From Tepidanaerobacter acetatoxydans_A (GTDB lineage Bacteria; Bacillota; Thermosediminibacteria; Thermosediminibacterales; Tepidanaerobacteraceae): a DNA stretch of 14,932 nucleotides. Each line of letters begins with the position of its first letter. Positions within the stretch are counted from its first letter, which is position 1. The notes beneath the pieces were generated by a model that saw only the letters and a list, made by a program, of their open reading frames with translations, was not told where the DNA came from and made no database searches. The stretch lies in the NCBI GenBank assembly GCA_022840405.1, contig JALHJR010000043.1, positions 1 to 14,932 on the forward strand, given 5' to 3'. The position numbers were made by a program, and so were the translations under genes. Of the stretch, positions 5,373 through 13,882 are shown piece by piece.

Positions 5373-7512
5373 TTCGCTAATCGAATGGAAGGATGAAAAT
5401 GAAAGTACCAGCATAGAAAGAGTACTTTGGATGGATGAAGAATTAGTGTATGTTATTGATGTTAACAAAAACAGCGCCCCATATCTGCGCAGTACTGCAG
5501 ACATAGATAGTGCACTGATAGATGGAAGGGCAGTCATTAAAAAAGATGACACGCTTGCAGTTATATTAAAAGAAGAAGATATTCCAGAAAAACATAAAAA
5601 GATGAGGGACAATGCTTGGAAAGTGATTAAGGATATGGTGGCTTGCGAACCAGATATTTTTGAGTCTCATTTCAGGAGGAAGGCAGTTCGTGAGGCTTCT
5701 GCATCCTATAATATAAGCGAATTGTGGGTATTTGAGTATCTTAAGCGGTACTGGAAAAGAGGGAAAACACCTAATGCCTTAATACCAGACTATAAAAACT
5801 GCGGGGGAAAAGGTAAAGAGAGAAAGGCTGGAAATGCCAAAAGGGGCAGGCCAAGGAAGTATCAGGACATAAATGGAGAAGGGGTAAATATAACAGAGGA
5901 TATTAAAAGAATTTTTCGTATCGCTATAAATAAATACTACTACACTACAGCGAAAAACTCTCTTACGCTGACATATGAACTGATGAGAAAAGAGTATTTT
6001 TCAGACGGCTTTAAAGAAGAAAACGGCGTAAAGATACCTGTCATAAAACCTCAATCAGAGATTCCGAGTTTTGGCCAGTTCAGATATTGGTTTGAGAAGG
6101 AGCGTAATATAAAAAAAGAGATAACCAGCCGCTATAACAACAAGAAATTTTTAAAGCAGTACAGGGCCATAACGGGCAGCGCTTTAAGCGGAGTAATACA
6201 GCCTGGAACTTTTGAAATAGACTGCCAGGTAGGAGATGTGTACTTGGTTTCAAGATTCAACAGGAACTGGATAATAGGTAGACCTGCAATTTATGCTGTG
6301 ATAGATAAATTCTCTCGTTTAATTTGTGGTTTATATATAGGTTTAGAAACCGGGAGTTATGTAGGAGCAATGATGGCATTATTAAACACAAGTATTAATA
6401 AAGTAGAGTTTTGTAAACAGTATGGAATTGAAATAGAGGAAAATGACTGGCCTGTACACCATCTTCCAGAAACTATAATTGCAGACCGTGGTGAACTTGA
6501 AGGTGGTAATATAGATAATCTTATAAATACACTTAATGTAAAAGTACAGAATACGCCTCCTTATCGGGCGGACCTGAAATCAGCAGTAGAAAGGTTTTTT
6601 GGACTTACGAATGAACGGATAAAGCCATTCTTACCAGGTGTTGTGAATTTAGATGGAAGGGAGCGCGGGGATAAGGACTATAGGATAAAAGCAAAATTGG
6701 ATATATACCAATTTACACAAATCATGATAAAGTGCGTTTTATATCATAATAATCATTATCACTTGGATTATTATAAAAGAGACCAAGATATGATTGAAGA
6801 TAATGTTCCTTGTATTCCACTGGAACTTTGGAACTGGGGAATTGCAAACAGGGGAGGAACCCTGCGGAGTATATCGGAGGACATTGTTAAGTTGGCCCTT
6901 ATGCCTTCTGATACAGCGGTAGTTACTGAAAAAGGAATAAAATATAAAGATATGTATTATGCATCTTCGAACATGCTAAAAAATGATGTATTTGCAAATG
7001 CACGGACAAATGGAAGGTGGAGAGTAAAGATAAGTTACGACCCACGCAATATGAACTGCATTTATGTCTGTGGCGATAATCCCAAAGAATATGAGAAATG
7101 TTTTTTAATAGAGAGCAGTACCAGATATAAAGATAAAGCAATTGAGGAAATAGAGTATTTGTTAGCGGTAGAAAGAATGCAGAAAGAGAAGAATAAAGAT
7201 TCGGTGGCACAGGCAAAAACAAAACTGATTGCAGAAATAGAAGATATCGTAAAACAGGCTGACGAAGATTATAAAAGAGAGACAAGTACTGCAGAGAGCG
7301 ACAGGCAGAGGGTAAAAAACATAAGGGGAAACAGGAAGATTGAAAAAACAGCAAGAAGGGCGGAAGAAGCATTTAAACTAGGAAATAACGAAGGAGATTA
7401 TGACAGCAGCGTATTTAATGAAGAAGATTTTGAAGAAGGGATGAATACCCTGCAGTTGCTTTTTAAAAGGCAGAAGGAGGTGCTGAAGGGTGAAGAAGAT
7501 AATAATTCCTAA
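5347..7512 (+). CDS. tnsB: TnsB-like DDE transposase of a Tn7-like element
   Basis: TnsB recognises the transposon ends and performs 3'-end cleavage and strand joining. The retroviral-integrase-type core is complete: D292 in FEIDCQ, D380 in IIADRGE and E415 in DLKSAVERFFG. The D-to-E spacing is 35 residues, the family value. An N-terminal DNA-binding region (about 60-150, with IRE-like helices and a basic GKGKERKAGNAKRGRPRK stretch) precedes it. A beta-barrel and a charged C-terminal tail (about 600-721, coiled-coil-like) follow; in Tn7 the TnsB tail contacts TnsC. I start at the ATG at 5347, 2 bases after AAAGGAGGG. A TTG at 5353 has better spacing (8 bases after GGAGG) and may be the true start, giving 719 residues. 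Upstream in-frame ATG 5296 has no ribosome site and lies inside tnsA. It overlaps tnsA by 26 and tnsC by 23 bases, so translation is probably coupled. Confidence 0.92.
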   Translation: MRLLKYTVNSLIEWKDENESTSIERVLWMDEELVYVIDVNKNSAPYLRSTADIDSALIDGRAVIKKDDTLAVILKEEDIPEKHKKMRDNAWKVIKDMVACEPDIFESHFRRKAVREASASYNISELWVFEYLKRYWKRGKTPNALIPDYKNCGGKGKERKAGNAKRGRPRKYQDINGEGVNITEDIKRIFRIAINKYYYTTAKNSLTLTYELMRKEYFSDGFKEENGVKIPVIKPQSEIPSFGQFRYWFEKERNIKKEITSRYNNKKFLKQYRAITGSALSGVIQPGTFEIDCQVGDVYLVSRFNRNWIIGRPAIYAVIDKFSRLICGLYIGLETGSYVGAMMALLNTSINKVEFCKQYGIEIEENDWPVHHLPETIIADRGELEGGNIDNLINTLNVKVQNTPPYRADLKSAVERFFGLTNERIKPFLPGVVNLDGRERGDKDYRIKAKLDIYQFTQIMIKCVLYHNNHYHLDYYKRDQDMIEDNVPCIPLELWNWGIANRGGTLRSISEDIVKLALMPSDTAVVTEKGIKYKDMYYASSNMLKNDVFANARTNGRWRVKISYDPRNMNCIYVCGDNPKEYEKCFLIESSTRYKDKAIEEIEYLLAVERMQKEKNKDSVAQAKTKLIAEIEDIVKQADEDYKRETSTAESDRQRVKNIRGNRKIEKTARRAEEAFKLGNNEGDYDSSVFNEEDFEEGMNTLQLLFKRQKEVLKGEEDNNS

Positions 7513-9178
7513 TGGCAGCATGGCAGAAGAAGCACAATATAAGGAACAGGTGATACCAGATTATCAGGATAATCCTTTCATAGAAGCACTTCCAAATCTT
7601 CTTTCTCCTCATAAAGTGGTAGAAAAACTGGCTTTTTATCCTCAATACCACCAAAATGAAAGGAAGTTGGACAGCCACTACAGAATTTATATGGTAGACA
7701 GGCTCTTTCAAGTCTTTCAGCCCTTACCAATGAATATAGAACTGGAAAGAAAGATATCACGTACCCTGCGTCAGGGGTATGTTTTCCGAAATCCGTTTGA
7801 AAGTAAACTGGCTCAGGGCTTTTGCAGAGACTACTATGGAACGAATCCTGTAAATCCAAAGGATGATGACGGATTTTATCCATCATCCTTTGGATTTACT
7901 CTTATAGGCATATCAGGATTAGGGAAGACATCTTCATTAAAGCGTATACTAAATATGTATCCACAAGTTATTGTTCATTCGGAGTATAGAGGCATCCCTT
8001 TTTCAGCGTATCAGGTAGTATGGGTAAAATTAGAGTGTCCTCATGACGGGTCTATCAAGGGATTGCTGTATGAATTTTTTTCAGAAATAGACAGGCTGTT
8101 GGGAACCAACTATTATCAAAAGATGATGAAAACAAGGGCAACAGCAGATGCAATGATGACAGTAATGAATCAGGTAGTAAGAAATTGCTCTTTAGGCTTA
8201 TTAGTGATAGATGAAATCCAGCATTTAAGCATGGCTAAATCGGGAGGAAGCGAAAAAATGCTGAATTTCTTTGTAAACCTTGTAAATAATGTAGGGGTGC
8301 CAGTTATTTTAGTGGGAACCCCAAAGGCAGTTAAGGTACTTCAGGGGGATTTCAGACAGGCACGAAGAGGGTCAGGTCTTGGCGGCGATATGGTATGCGA
8401 CAGGATTCAAAAAGATGAGGTGTGGGATTTATTAGTAAGTTCAATATGGCACTACCAGTGGACGAGGAAAGAAACTCCCTTTACTCCTGAAATAAGCAGT
8501 ATTTTATATGAAGAAACACAGGGGATACCTGATTTATTAAAAAAAGTCTATGCCATTACTCAAGCCTACGCCATTTCATCAGGAAAGGAAGAGATAACTC
8601 CATATATTATTAGAAAGGTGGCCAAGGAAAACTTAAAATTAGTACAGCCAATGCTGACTGCTTTAAAGACTGGCAACATCAGAGAAATTGCTAAATACGA
8701 GGATATCTGCATGGCAGGTATTGATTTCAATGACTTTTTAACCCGAACCAAAGAATCTATTAACCTGGATTTGCGGGCAAAGGAAATAAAGAAAAGGCAA
8801 AACAAAATGAAGCAGGAAAACCTCATGGAGGAGAAAAAGGAAGCCTTATTAAAACTTGTTGATTTAGGAATGGATGCTAAGAAGGCTCAGAAAATAATTG
8901 ATACCATGTTTTCTAAAAATCAGGATGTAAGTGCAGAGGGCATGGTGGAAGATGCGATGGCACTGCTTAAAGATGAAGAAATAAAGGAAGGGACAGAGAA
9001 AAAGGGAATAAGGAAGGTAAAAGGAAGAAAGGAAAAACAGAGTACGGCAAATCCACTTGATATCCGGACTGTTGTTGAACAGGGGAAAAAGGATAATAAA
9101 AGTGCTTATGAGGTTTTAAAAGAATCTGGGTATATTATAAGTTTTGAGGATGATATTTTTTCCAGGGAGGTGGTATGA
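7490..9178 (+). CDS. tnsC: TnsC-like AAA+ ATPase, transposition regulator
   Basis: TnsC links the target selector (TnsD/TniQ) to the transposase TnsA/TnsB and carries target immunity. The protein has 562 residues, near the 555 of Tn7 TnsC. Walker A GISGLGKTS is at residues 140-148, Walker B LLVIDE at 237-242, and a sensor-type segment VPVILVGTPKAVKVL at about 270-284, followed by RQARRGSGLG with candidate arginine fingers. The C-terminal 150 residues are Lys/Glu-rich and probably helical, as in the TnsA-binding tail of Tn7 TnsC. The start is a GTG at 7490: AAGGAGG lies 9 bases upstream inside tnsB, whereas the next ATG, ten codons on, has no such site. The 3' end overlaps tnsD at ATGATG. All motifs are intact, so it is probably functional. 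Confidence 0.92.
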   Translation: MKKIIIPNGSMAEEAQYKEQVIPDYQDNPFIEALPNLLSPHKVVEKLAFYPQYHQNERKLDSHYRIYMVDRLFQVFQPLPMNIELERKISRTLRQGYVFRNPFESKLAQGFCRDYYGTNPVNPKDDDGFYPSSFGFTLIGISGLGKTSSLKRILNMYPQVIVHSEYRGIPFSAYQVVWVKLECPHDGSIKGLLYEFFSEIDRLLGTNYYQKMMKTRATADAMMTVMNQVVRNCSLGLLVIDEIQHLSMAKSGGSEKMLNFFVNLVNNVGVPVILVGTPKAVKVLQGDFRQARRGSGLGGDMVCDRIQKDEVWDLLVSSIWHYQWTRKETPFTPEISSILYEETQGIPDLLKKVYAITQAYAISSGKEEITPYIIRKVAKENLKLVQPMLTALKTGNIREIAKYEDICMAGIDFNDFLTRTKESINLDLRAKEIKKRQNKMKQENLMEEKKEALLKLVDLGMDAKKAQKIIDTMFSKNQDVSAEGMVEDAMALLKDEEIKEGTEKKGIRKVKGRKEKQSTANPLDIRTVVEQGKKDNKSAYEVLKESGYIISFEDDIFSREVV

Positions 9179-10887
9179 TGAACTTCTTTCCAACACCTTA
9201 TCCAGACGAACTTTTATACAGTACGCTGGCACGCTACTGCATAAGAAGCGGGAATATAAGAGAGATACACAATTTTGAGGATTTATTTGGAACAAGGAAC
9301 TGTATAGCAGCAATGGAACTGCCTACACAACTGGATGCGTTAATCAGAAATATGCCTGTAAATACAAAGTATACAGCAGAATACTTTATCTATAAGCATA
9401 CCTTATTTCCGTTTCTTGCAGCATTTATTCCCCCAAAGCGGGCTGATAAAATAATTCAAACAATGAGAAACGGTGAGGGTGCTGTTTCTTATATAAGGAT
9501 AGGTTTAATATCAAATTCCATTACCCTAAATAAGTATTTTAGATTTTGTCCTGAATGTTTTAAAGAAGACATAGAAAGATTTGGAGAGCCGTACTGGCAC
9601 AGAAGCCATCAAATTACAGGGGTATTTGTATGTTCAAAACATAAAATGCCCCTTTATAATAGTACAGAACTTATTAGAGCAGGAAACAGACAAAGGTATA
9701 TTGGCGCATCTCATGGGAACTGTATAGTAGAAAAAGAAATAAGTTATTCAAATGATTTAATGAAGAAGATGCTTTGGATGGCAGAGGATGCAGAAATACT
9801 TTTAAACAATCAGTTTGGATTTAAGGAGCCCGAATGGTTTAGAAGTCAGTTTCGGGTTAAGTTGGTTGAAAAAGGCTATGCAAGAATGAACAACTATATT
9901 CATCAAAAGAAGTTAAAACAAGACTTTGTGGACTTTTACGGTCATGAATATTTACAACTTGTTCAATCTCCTGTATTAAATAATAGTGGAGGTTGGCTAT
10001 CAGATATGGTACGAAAAAATAATAGAACAACCTATGCAGTAAGATATCTATTATTAGCGAGGTTTCTTGGCATTTCAGTTACTGATTTGTTTAATACAAA
10101 ACTTGGTTTTAATGATGAAGATGAGAATAATATTGATGCGTATCAGGAACTGTGGGACCAGAGACTGATAGAACTTGCCCAGTCAGGATTATCTATAAGA
10201 GATATAGCAGATATTTTAAAAGCATCTACGAAAACAATAAGAAAAGCGATTGATAGGTTAGGGATTGAGCCATTCTGGAAGTATAATGGTGGAGGAAAAT
10301 ATCTCCACCAAAAATATACTGACACTGAAGAATTTAAAATTAAACGAGAAGAATTCAGGAGGAAATGGCTTCAACTTCATGTTCAGTATGCTAATATAAG
10401 TAGTAACCAGATAAGAAGAAAAAATGATGGATTATATACATGGTTAAAAAGATATGATAGTAAATGGTTGGAACAAAACTATCGCAGAATAAAAACAGCA
10501 ACCAATACTGTTGATTGGGCTAAAAGGGATGCTGAACTACTTCCAAGAGTGAAGGAAGTGGTAAAGGAAATGAAAGAAGGTAAGCCTGAAAGGATAACTT
10601 GGACAACCATCGGGAGCAAATTAGGGATTAGCGGTTGGCTCTCTAAGAAAAGAGAAAAACTGCCTATGACTAAATCATATATAGAATCAGAATTGGAAAG
10701 TATGGAGGAATACCATATAAGAAAAATAAAATGGGGTATTGAGGAAATAGACAGACAGGGAAAAGAGATGACACTATGGAATTTGGTAGAAACAGCATGT
10801 GTTAAGCCAAGGTACATGGAAGGGATTTATAAGGAAATTAAGCAGATATTAAATAACAGAGGATATGATTGCAATTTTAAATTTTAG
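9175..10887 (+). CDS. tnsD: TnsD/TniQ-family target-site selector
   Basis: TnsD binds a specific chromosomal attachment site and recruits TnsC. This 570-residue protein has the N-terminal TniQ domain (FFPTPYPDELLYSTLARYC) and its zinc-binding set: C125-x2-C128, H142 or H145, and C153-x2-H156 in FVCSKHKMPLY. A TnsD-type C-terminal half follows, with a clear helix-turn-helix (GLSIRDIADILKASTKTIRKAIDRLGI, about 339-365). It ends with a second DNA-binding region containing WTTIGSKLGISGWL. Length and the long C-terminal half match TnsD rather than the short TniQ proteins of CRISPR-associated elements, so sequence-specific DNA targeting is expected. The target is not visible in the window. Two adjacent ATGs (9175, 9178) are possible starts; the second is spaced better from GGGAGG (7 bases). 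It overlaps tnsC at the ATGATG junction and is the last gene before the terminator. Confidence 0.9.
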   Translation: MMNFFPTPYPDELLYSTLARYCIRSGNIREIHNFEDLFGTRNCIAAMELPTQLDALIRNMPVNTKYTAEYFIYKHTLFPFLAAFIPPKRADKIIQTMRNGEGAVSYIRIGLISNSITLNKYFRFCPECFKEDIERFGEPYWHRSHQITGVFVCSKHKMPLYNSTELIRAGNRQRYIGASHGNCIVEKEISYSNDLMKKMLWMAEDAEILLNNQFGFKEPEWFRSQFRVKLVEKGYARMNNYIHQKKLKQDFVDFYGHEYLQLVQSPVLNNSGGWLSDMVRKNNRTTYAVRYLLLARFLGISVTDLFNTKLGFNDEDENNIDAYQELWDQRLIELAQSGLSIRDIADILKASTKTIRKAIDRLGIEPFWKYNGGGKYLHQKYTDTEEFKIKREEFRRKWLQLHVQYANISSNQIRRKNDGLYTWLKRYDSKWLEQNYRRIKTATNTVDWAKRDAELLPRVKEVVKEMKEGKPERITWTTIGSKLGISGWLSKKREKLPMTKSYIESELESMEEYHIRKIKWGIEEIDRQGKEMTLWNLVETACVKPRYMEGIYKEIKQILNNRGYDCNFKF

Positions 10888-10890
10888 GGT

Positions 10891-10935
10891 AAAGTCACAT
10901 ATAAGGATAAAAAATTCCTTAATGTGGCTTTTGTT
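10891..10935 (+). terminator. Intrinsic terminator of the tns operon
   Basis: AAAGTCACAT (10891-10900) pairs with ATGTGGCTTT (10922-10931), with one GU pair, and TAAGGA pairs with TTCCTTA inside it after a single bulged A. The T-rich CTTTTGTTT follows. It begins 3 bases after the tnsD stop codon. Confidence 0.8.
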
Positions 10936-11148
10936 TATAAAACCCAAATAATAGACTTATTTGAAGGTAAATAGAGGAAATTATGGGTAAATGGCGAATA
11001 TTTTATATAGATGCGTTTTGGACTAATATTTGAAAGCAAAGTGAAAGATATTATCAATGAAAATGTATGAAAAATGTAAAGTTGAAACGAATTTAATATA
11101 GAGTTGCGATTTAAGTAGATTTACAATCTATTTGCAAACACACAGAAT
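10936..11148. other. Non-coding spacer between tns terminator and structured locus
   Basis: No gene is seen. The only clear structure is TAGATT-TAC-AATCTA at 11116-11130, a 6-pair palindrome that could be an operator. TTGAAA (about 11084) and the A/T-rich TTTAATATAG after it are weak promoter-like strings, but no well-spaced pair is evident. Confidence 0.4.
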
Positions 11149-11340
11149 TAATACCTTGAGCGAGGATTCTAATAGACCTTGCGAGAACCATATGAACTCT
11201 AATATGAGCCTAAAGGAGGGATGTCTTATGAAATTAAATAACATATTTAATATTATTAAATTCCATAGATATGCGGGACTCTCTATAAATCTTGGTATAA
11301 TAGGACTAAACTTTGCTTGGGGTTCTCGCTGAAGGTATTA
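11149..11340 (+). ncRNA. Structured RNA locus with two competing left arms and one shared right arm
   Basis: The segment 11320-11340 (GGTTCTCGCTGAAGGTATTA and one base before it) can pair with two upstream sites. The outer site 11149-11169 gives about 20 of 21 pairs: TAATACCTT with AAGGTATTA, AGCGAG with CTCGCT, then wobble pairs, with one G-G mismatch. The inner site 11170-11189 gives GCGAGAACC with GGTTCTCGC perfectly, then ACCTT with AAGGT across a 2-base bulge. Only one helix can form at a time, so the transcript would be bistable. A CATAT/ATATG hairpin (about 11189-11208) sits just before the ribosome binding site of the 34-codon gene inside. A small non-autonomous inverted-repeat element would be an alternative explanation. 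The function is unknown. Confidence 0.5.
11228..11332 (+). CDS. 34-residue hydrophobic peptide, function unknown
   Basis: ATG at 11228 follows TAAAGGAGGG (11211-11220) by 7 bases, one of the best ribosome sites in the window. The product starts MKLNNIFNIIKFHR, continues with an uncharged, mostly hydrophobic stretch (YAGLSINLGIIGLNFAW) and ends GSR. A basic N-terminus, one membrane-length hydrophobic stretch and a basic last residue are typical of small membrane toxins and of some secreted peptides. I recognise no family. The last codons and stop lie inside the right arm of the RNA structure 11149-11340, and the ribosome site lies between the arms, so folding could control its translation. An in-frame upstream ATG at 11132 has no ribosome site and would run through the left arms, so I reject that longer form. 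Confidence 0.5.
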   Translation: MKLNNIFNIIKFHRYAGLSINLGIIGLNFAWGSR

Positions 11341-11412
11341 CTATAAAATACTTATGATATAAATAAAACTTTTATTTAAATGTGAAAAATGTTTTAAGGG
11401 AATGAGAGAGAT

Positions 11413-12276
11413 ATGATAGGTAAATGTGCTTTATGTTATAGGGAAAGGGAACTCCAATTAAGTCACATTATTCCTAAATTTGTAATCCGATATTTAAAGA
11501 AAACATCTGTCGGAAATATTAGAAGAACTGATAATCCTAATAAGGTTGTGCAAGATGGGGAGAAATACTATCTATTATGTAAGGATTGCGAAGAAAGATT
11601 TAATAGTGCAGAAACACTTTTTGCAAACAAAGTTTTCTATCCATATTTAATAGATAATAAAGAAGAATTTAAATATGATGAATGGCTTTATTATTTTATT
11701 ACATCAGTAAGTTGGAGAAATCTATATTTAGATATAACTAATTTTGTAAAAGTCGGAGATATTCAAATTGATGATTTACATGTTCTCATAGATAGTGAAA
11801 AGATTATGAGAGACTATCTTATGAAAAAAAGAAATGACATGGGTAATATTAAAAATCATATATTTTTCTTTGGAGATATTAGAGAGGCGTATAAAGAGTT
11901 TAAACAACAGAATCCGCATGTGGCTTTTAGCAGAAGTGAAGGAGGTCATACGTTTTATAATTCTAAAAGAAAAACATACATGAGTATATCAAACCTTATG
12001 GGAATAATTCTAATTACAATATATAAAATGCATTCAGAAGAATATTGGGAGAACACAGAAATATATAATTGCAGGGGAATAATTAGAGCGAAAAATCAGT
12101 ACATCAAAAGTGTAGTTGGACAAGAGTTCTTTGAATGGATGAAAGAAATAAATGAATCACAGTTGAAGTTAAATTCACATCAGAAAGAGAAAATTGTTAA
12201 AAATATAATAGAAAATAAAGAGGAGTTTATAAATAGCAAGATATTTGAGCAAATGATGAAAGATAGAAAATCATAA
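11413..12276 (+). CDS. HNH-like zinc-ribbon nuclease candidate
   Basis: This 287-residue protein opens with CALC (C5, C8), SHIIPKF (H18) and LLCKDCEERFNSAE (C56, C59). That arrangement matches HNH endonucleases whose fold is held by a four-cysteine zinc site. H18 would be the metal-activating histidine. The remaining 220 residues are helical with no motif I can name and may bind a substrate or a partner. The first gene after the structured locus, it has only a weak GAGAGAG ribosome site. It is followed 28 bases later by the HEPN-like gene, so the two are probably cotranscribed. A toxin-like or defence nuclease role is inferred from this context. The canonical Asn and last His of HNH are not obvious, so activity is uncertain. 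Confidence 0.6.
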   Translation: MIGKCALCYRERELQLSHIIPKFVIRYLKKTSVGNIRRTDNPNKVVQDGEKYYLLCKDCEERFNSAETLFANKVFYPYLIDNKEEFKYDEWLYYFITSVSWRNLYLDITNFVKVGDIQIDDLHVLIDSEKIMRDYLMKKRNDMGNIKNHIFFFGDIREAYKEFKQQNPHVAFSRSEGGHTFYNSKRKTYMSISNLMGIILITIYKMHSEEYWENTEIYNCRGIIRAKNQYIKSVVGQEFFEWMKEINESQLKLNSHQKEKIVKNIIENKEEFINSKIFEQMMKDRKS

Positions 12277-12304
12277 TATCCATTTTATATATGGGGGGAG
12301 ATGA

Positions 12305-12898
12305 ATGGAAGTAAAGAAACATCCTAATGAAGATGAAAAAGAATTTTTAACCATAGGATATAACAGGTTTTATGACTTGTTTGAAGAAATGATAAATGAT
12401 GATTTTTGGTTTAAAGAAGATGAATATCGACTTTTTAAAATAAAAGAAATATTTGCAACGTATTTTGAACTATTGAAATATCCACCTATACAATGGATTA
12501 TCAAAAATCAAAAAAGACCAAATTTTAGTGATGTAGGTAAAGCCTTGTTTAAATTTATTAGAAACGTATTACTGCATTTTCCATACTTTGATAAATGGGA
12601 TGATATTTGGGTTATGAAATCGCTAATTACTTTATATTCTAATAAACCACAGTTTATAGACCAATTTCTAACGAAATATGAGTTTAAAGAAGAGTTTAAA
12701 TATAGGTTTTGGGAACAAAAATATAAGAGAATGACATATATAAGTATTAATTTCCCTACAGAATATAGTATGAATAAAAAAATCTTTCTTAAAGATATTT
12801 TAACTGAGAAAGATGGAGTAAAATTTTCGCTTATTTTTATGTATAACATTTTAGAGTCCCAAATTGATAGAAGTAATTTTAATCTAGAAATTGAGTAA
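12305..12898 (+). CDS. HEPN-like protein, candidate RNase
   Basis: The protein has 197 residues, is predominantly helical and has no membrane segment. FIRNVLLHFPYFDKWDDIW (about 85-103) contains R86-N87-x3-H91. This fits the Rx4-6H motif (usually R-N/H/D first) of HEPN ribonucleases, which are common in toxin-antitoxin and phage-defence systems. The C-terminal MTYISINFPTEY and KDILTEKDGVKF look like conserved blocks. GGGGGGAG precedes the ATG by 4 bases. The gene follows the HNH-like gene by 28 bases and is separated from the Shedu-like gene by 75 bases. The HEPN call rests on one motif and predicted helicity; a non-catalytic helical protein is the alternative. Confidence 0.5.
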   Translation: MEVKKHPNEDEKEFLTIGYNRFYDLFEEMINDDFWFKEDEYRLFKIKEIFATYFELLKYPPIQWIIKNQKRPNFSDVGKALFKFIRNVLLHFPYFDKWDDIWVMKSLITLYSNKPQFIDQFLTKYEFKEEFKYRFWEQKYKRMTYISINFPTEYSMNKKIFLKDILTEKDGVKFSLIFMYNILESQIDRSNFNLEIE

Positions 12899-12973
12899 AG
12901 TTAAAATCTTAAACAACAATAGATTAGTACTTTATATAACTAATTAATATAAGATTATATTGGGAGAGTAACT

Positions 12974-13780
12974 ATGAGGATTTATGATAGAGATTATACT
13001 AAATTAACCGAAGATGAGATAAATGAATGGGAAATGCTTAAGAAAAAAGAAGTGGTAAAGACTACAGGAAAATTTAATATTAGAAAATCAATGTTTAGGA
13101 AATATCCCAAAGCAGTTAGACATTATTTAAGTATATTTCCTAATAACTACTTGGATATAGAAGATTTAAAAAATGAAGATATGCTTAAGACTAGTATTTC
13201 TAATTTCTACGATTTTTTAAGTAATGAAAACATTATTGAGAGTGATATTGCAAAGTTTATTAAGAATAATAAAGCATATTTTATAATTGGTTCTATTTTA
13301 AAATCAAATTATAACTTTGGGCATCATGATGCATTTATTATGCCAGAGTTTATGTTGGGAAATTCATACAAAGTAGATTACCTACTCATAGGAAAAAACT
13401 CAGGTGGATATGAGTTCGTCTTTGTTGAGTTAGAAAATCCATATGGAAAAATCACCTTAAAAGATGGAAATTTAGGAGATACTTTTAGAAAAGGTATAAA
13501 ACAGGTATTTGATTGGGATGAATGGCTTGAGTCAAATTATGTGTCACTCAGAGAAACTTTTCAAAAATATAAGAACCCAAATGAACAGTTACCTAATGAA
13601 TTTTTTAGCCTTGATAAAACAAGAATACACTATGCAGTTGTTGCTGGAAGAAGAGATGCTTTCAATCTAAAAACATATAAAGAAAAACGAAGATATGTAG
13701 ATAAGCATAAAATTCTTTTACTGCATTATGATAATTTATGCGATAGTGCAAAAAGTACCATTGGTAAGCCTACTTATTAG
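12974..13780 (+). CDS. Shedu-like (DUF4263) PD-(D/E)xK nuclease
   Basis: The 268-residue protein carries a C-terminal DUF4263 domain, the nuclease core of the Shedu anti-phage protein SduA. Visible features are AFIMPEFMLGNSYKVDYLLIG (E125, D135), EFVFVELENPYGKI (E152, E154) and the downstream KQVFDWDEWLESN (Q177, D180, W181). The late strand IHYAVVAGRRD is also typical of the family. Residues 1-110 form a charged helical N-terminal region, shorter than in many Shedu proteins. The GGGAG ribosome site lies 8 bases before the ATG. Shedu is usually a single-gene defence system, so this gene can be self-sufficient cargo. It lies in the same direction as its neighbours but has its own A/T-rich upstream gap. 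Confidence 0.75.
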   Translation: MRIYDRDYTKLTEDEINEWEMLKKKEVVKTTGKFNIRKSMFRKYPKAVRHYLSIFPNNYLDIEDLKNEDMLKTSISNFYDFLSNENIIESDIAKFIKNNKAYFIIGSILKSNYNFGHHDAFIMPEFMLGNSYKVDYLLIGKNSGGYEFVFVELENPYGKITLKDGNLGDTFRKGIKQVFDWDEWLESNYVSLRETFQKYKNPNEQLPNEFFSLDKTRIHYAVVAGRRDAFNLKTYKEKRRYVDKHKILLLHYDNLCDSAKSTIGKPTY

Positions 13781-13882
13781 TTAGACATATTTTTTATTGT
13801 TCCATTATCTTATTGATAAATAGACTTTTTTATATACTAAGATTTCAAAAAATAGAGATTATCCTATAAGAGGAGATATAGA

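Larger units (their letters stand above)
4374..10935 (+). mobile_element. Core of a Tn7-like transposon (tnsA-tnsB-tnsC-tnsD/tniQ), ends not located
   Basis: Four overlapping genes in the order tnsA, tnsB, tnsC, tnsD share one promoter region and one terminator; this is the conserved transposition module of Tn7-like elements. In Tn7 the tnsA promoter lies inside the right end, so one end is expected near 4300-4450, with cargo running to the right through the defence-like genes. I could not find a matching TGT/ACA terminal inverted pair with target duplication in the window. The limits given cover only promoter to terminator. There is no tnsE and no Cas gene. The module is visibly richer in G+C in places (about 38 percent in one line of tnsB) than flanking cargo (about 28 percent in one line of the OLD gene), consistent with a different origin. 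Confidence 0.85.

Noticed and set aside
5310..5612. 100-codon minus-strand frame across the tnsA/tnsB junction
   Set aside because: It is antisense to two conserved overlapping genes and has no ribosome site or recognisable motif.
6923..7372. 149-codon open frame on the minus strand inside tnsB
   Set aside because: It is antisense to a conserved transposase gene, has low-complexity Leu/Phe/Pro/Ser composition and no ribosome site; it is a by-product of purine-rich coding on the other strand.
4515..10887. CRISPR-associated transposon (CAST)
   Set aside because: There is no Cas12k or Cascade gene and no array in the window, and the selector is a long TnsD-type rather than a short TniQ.
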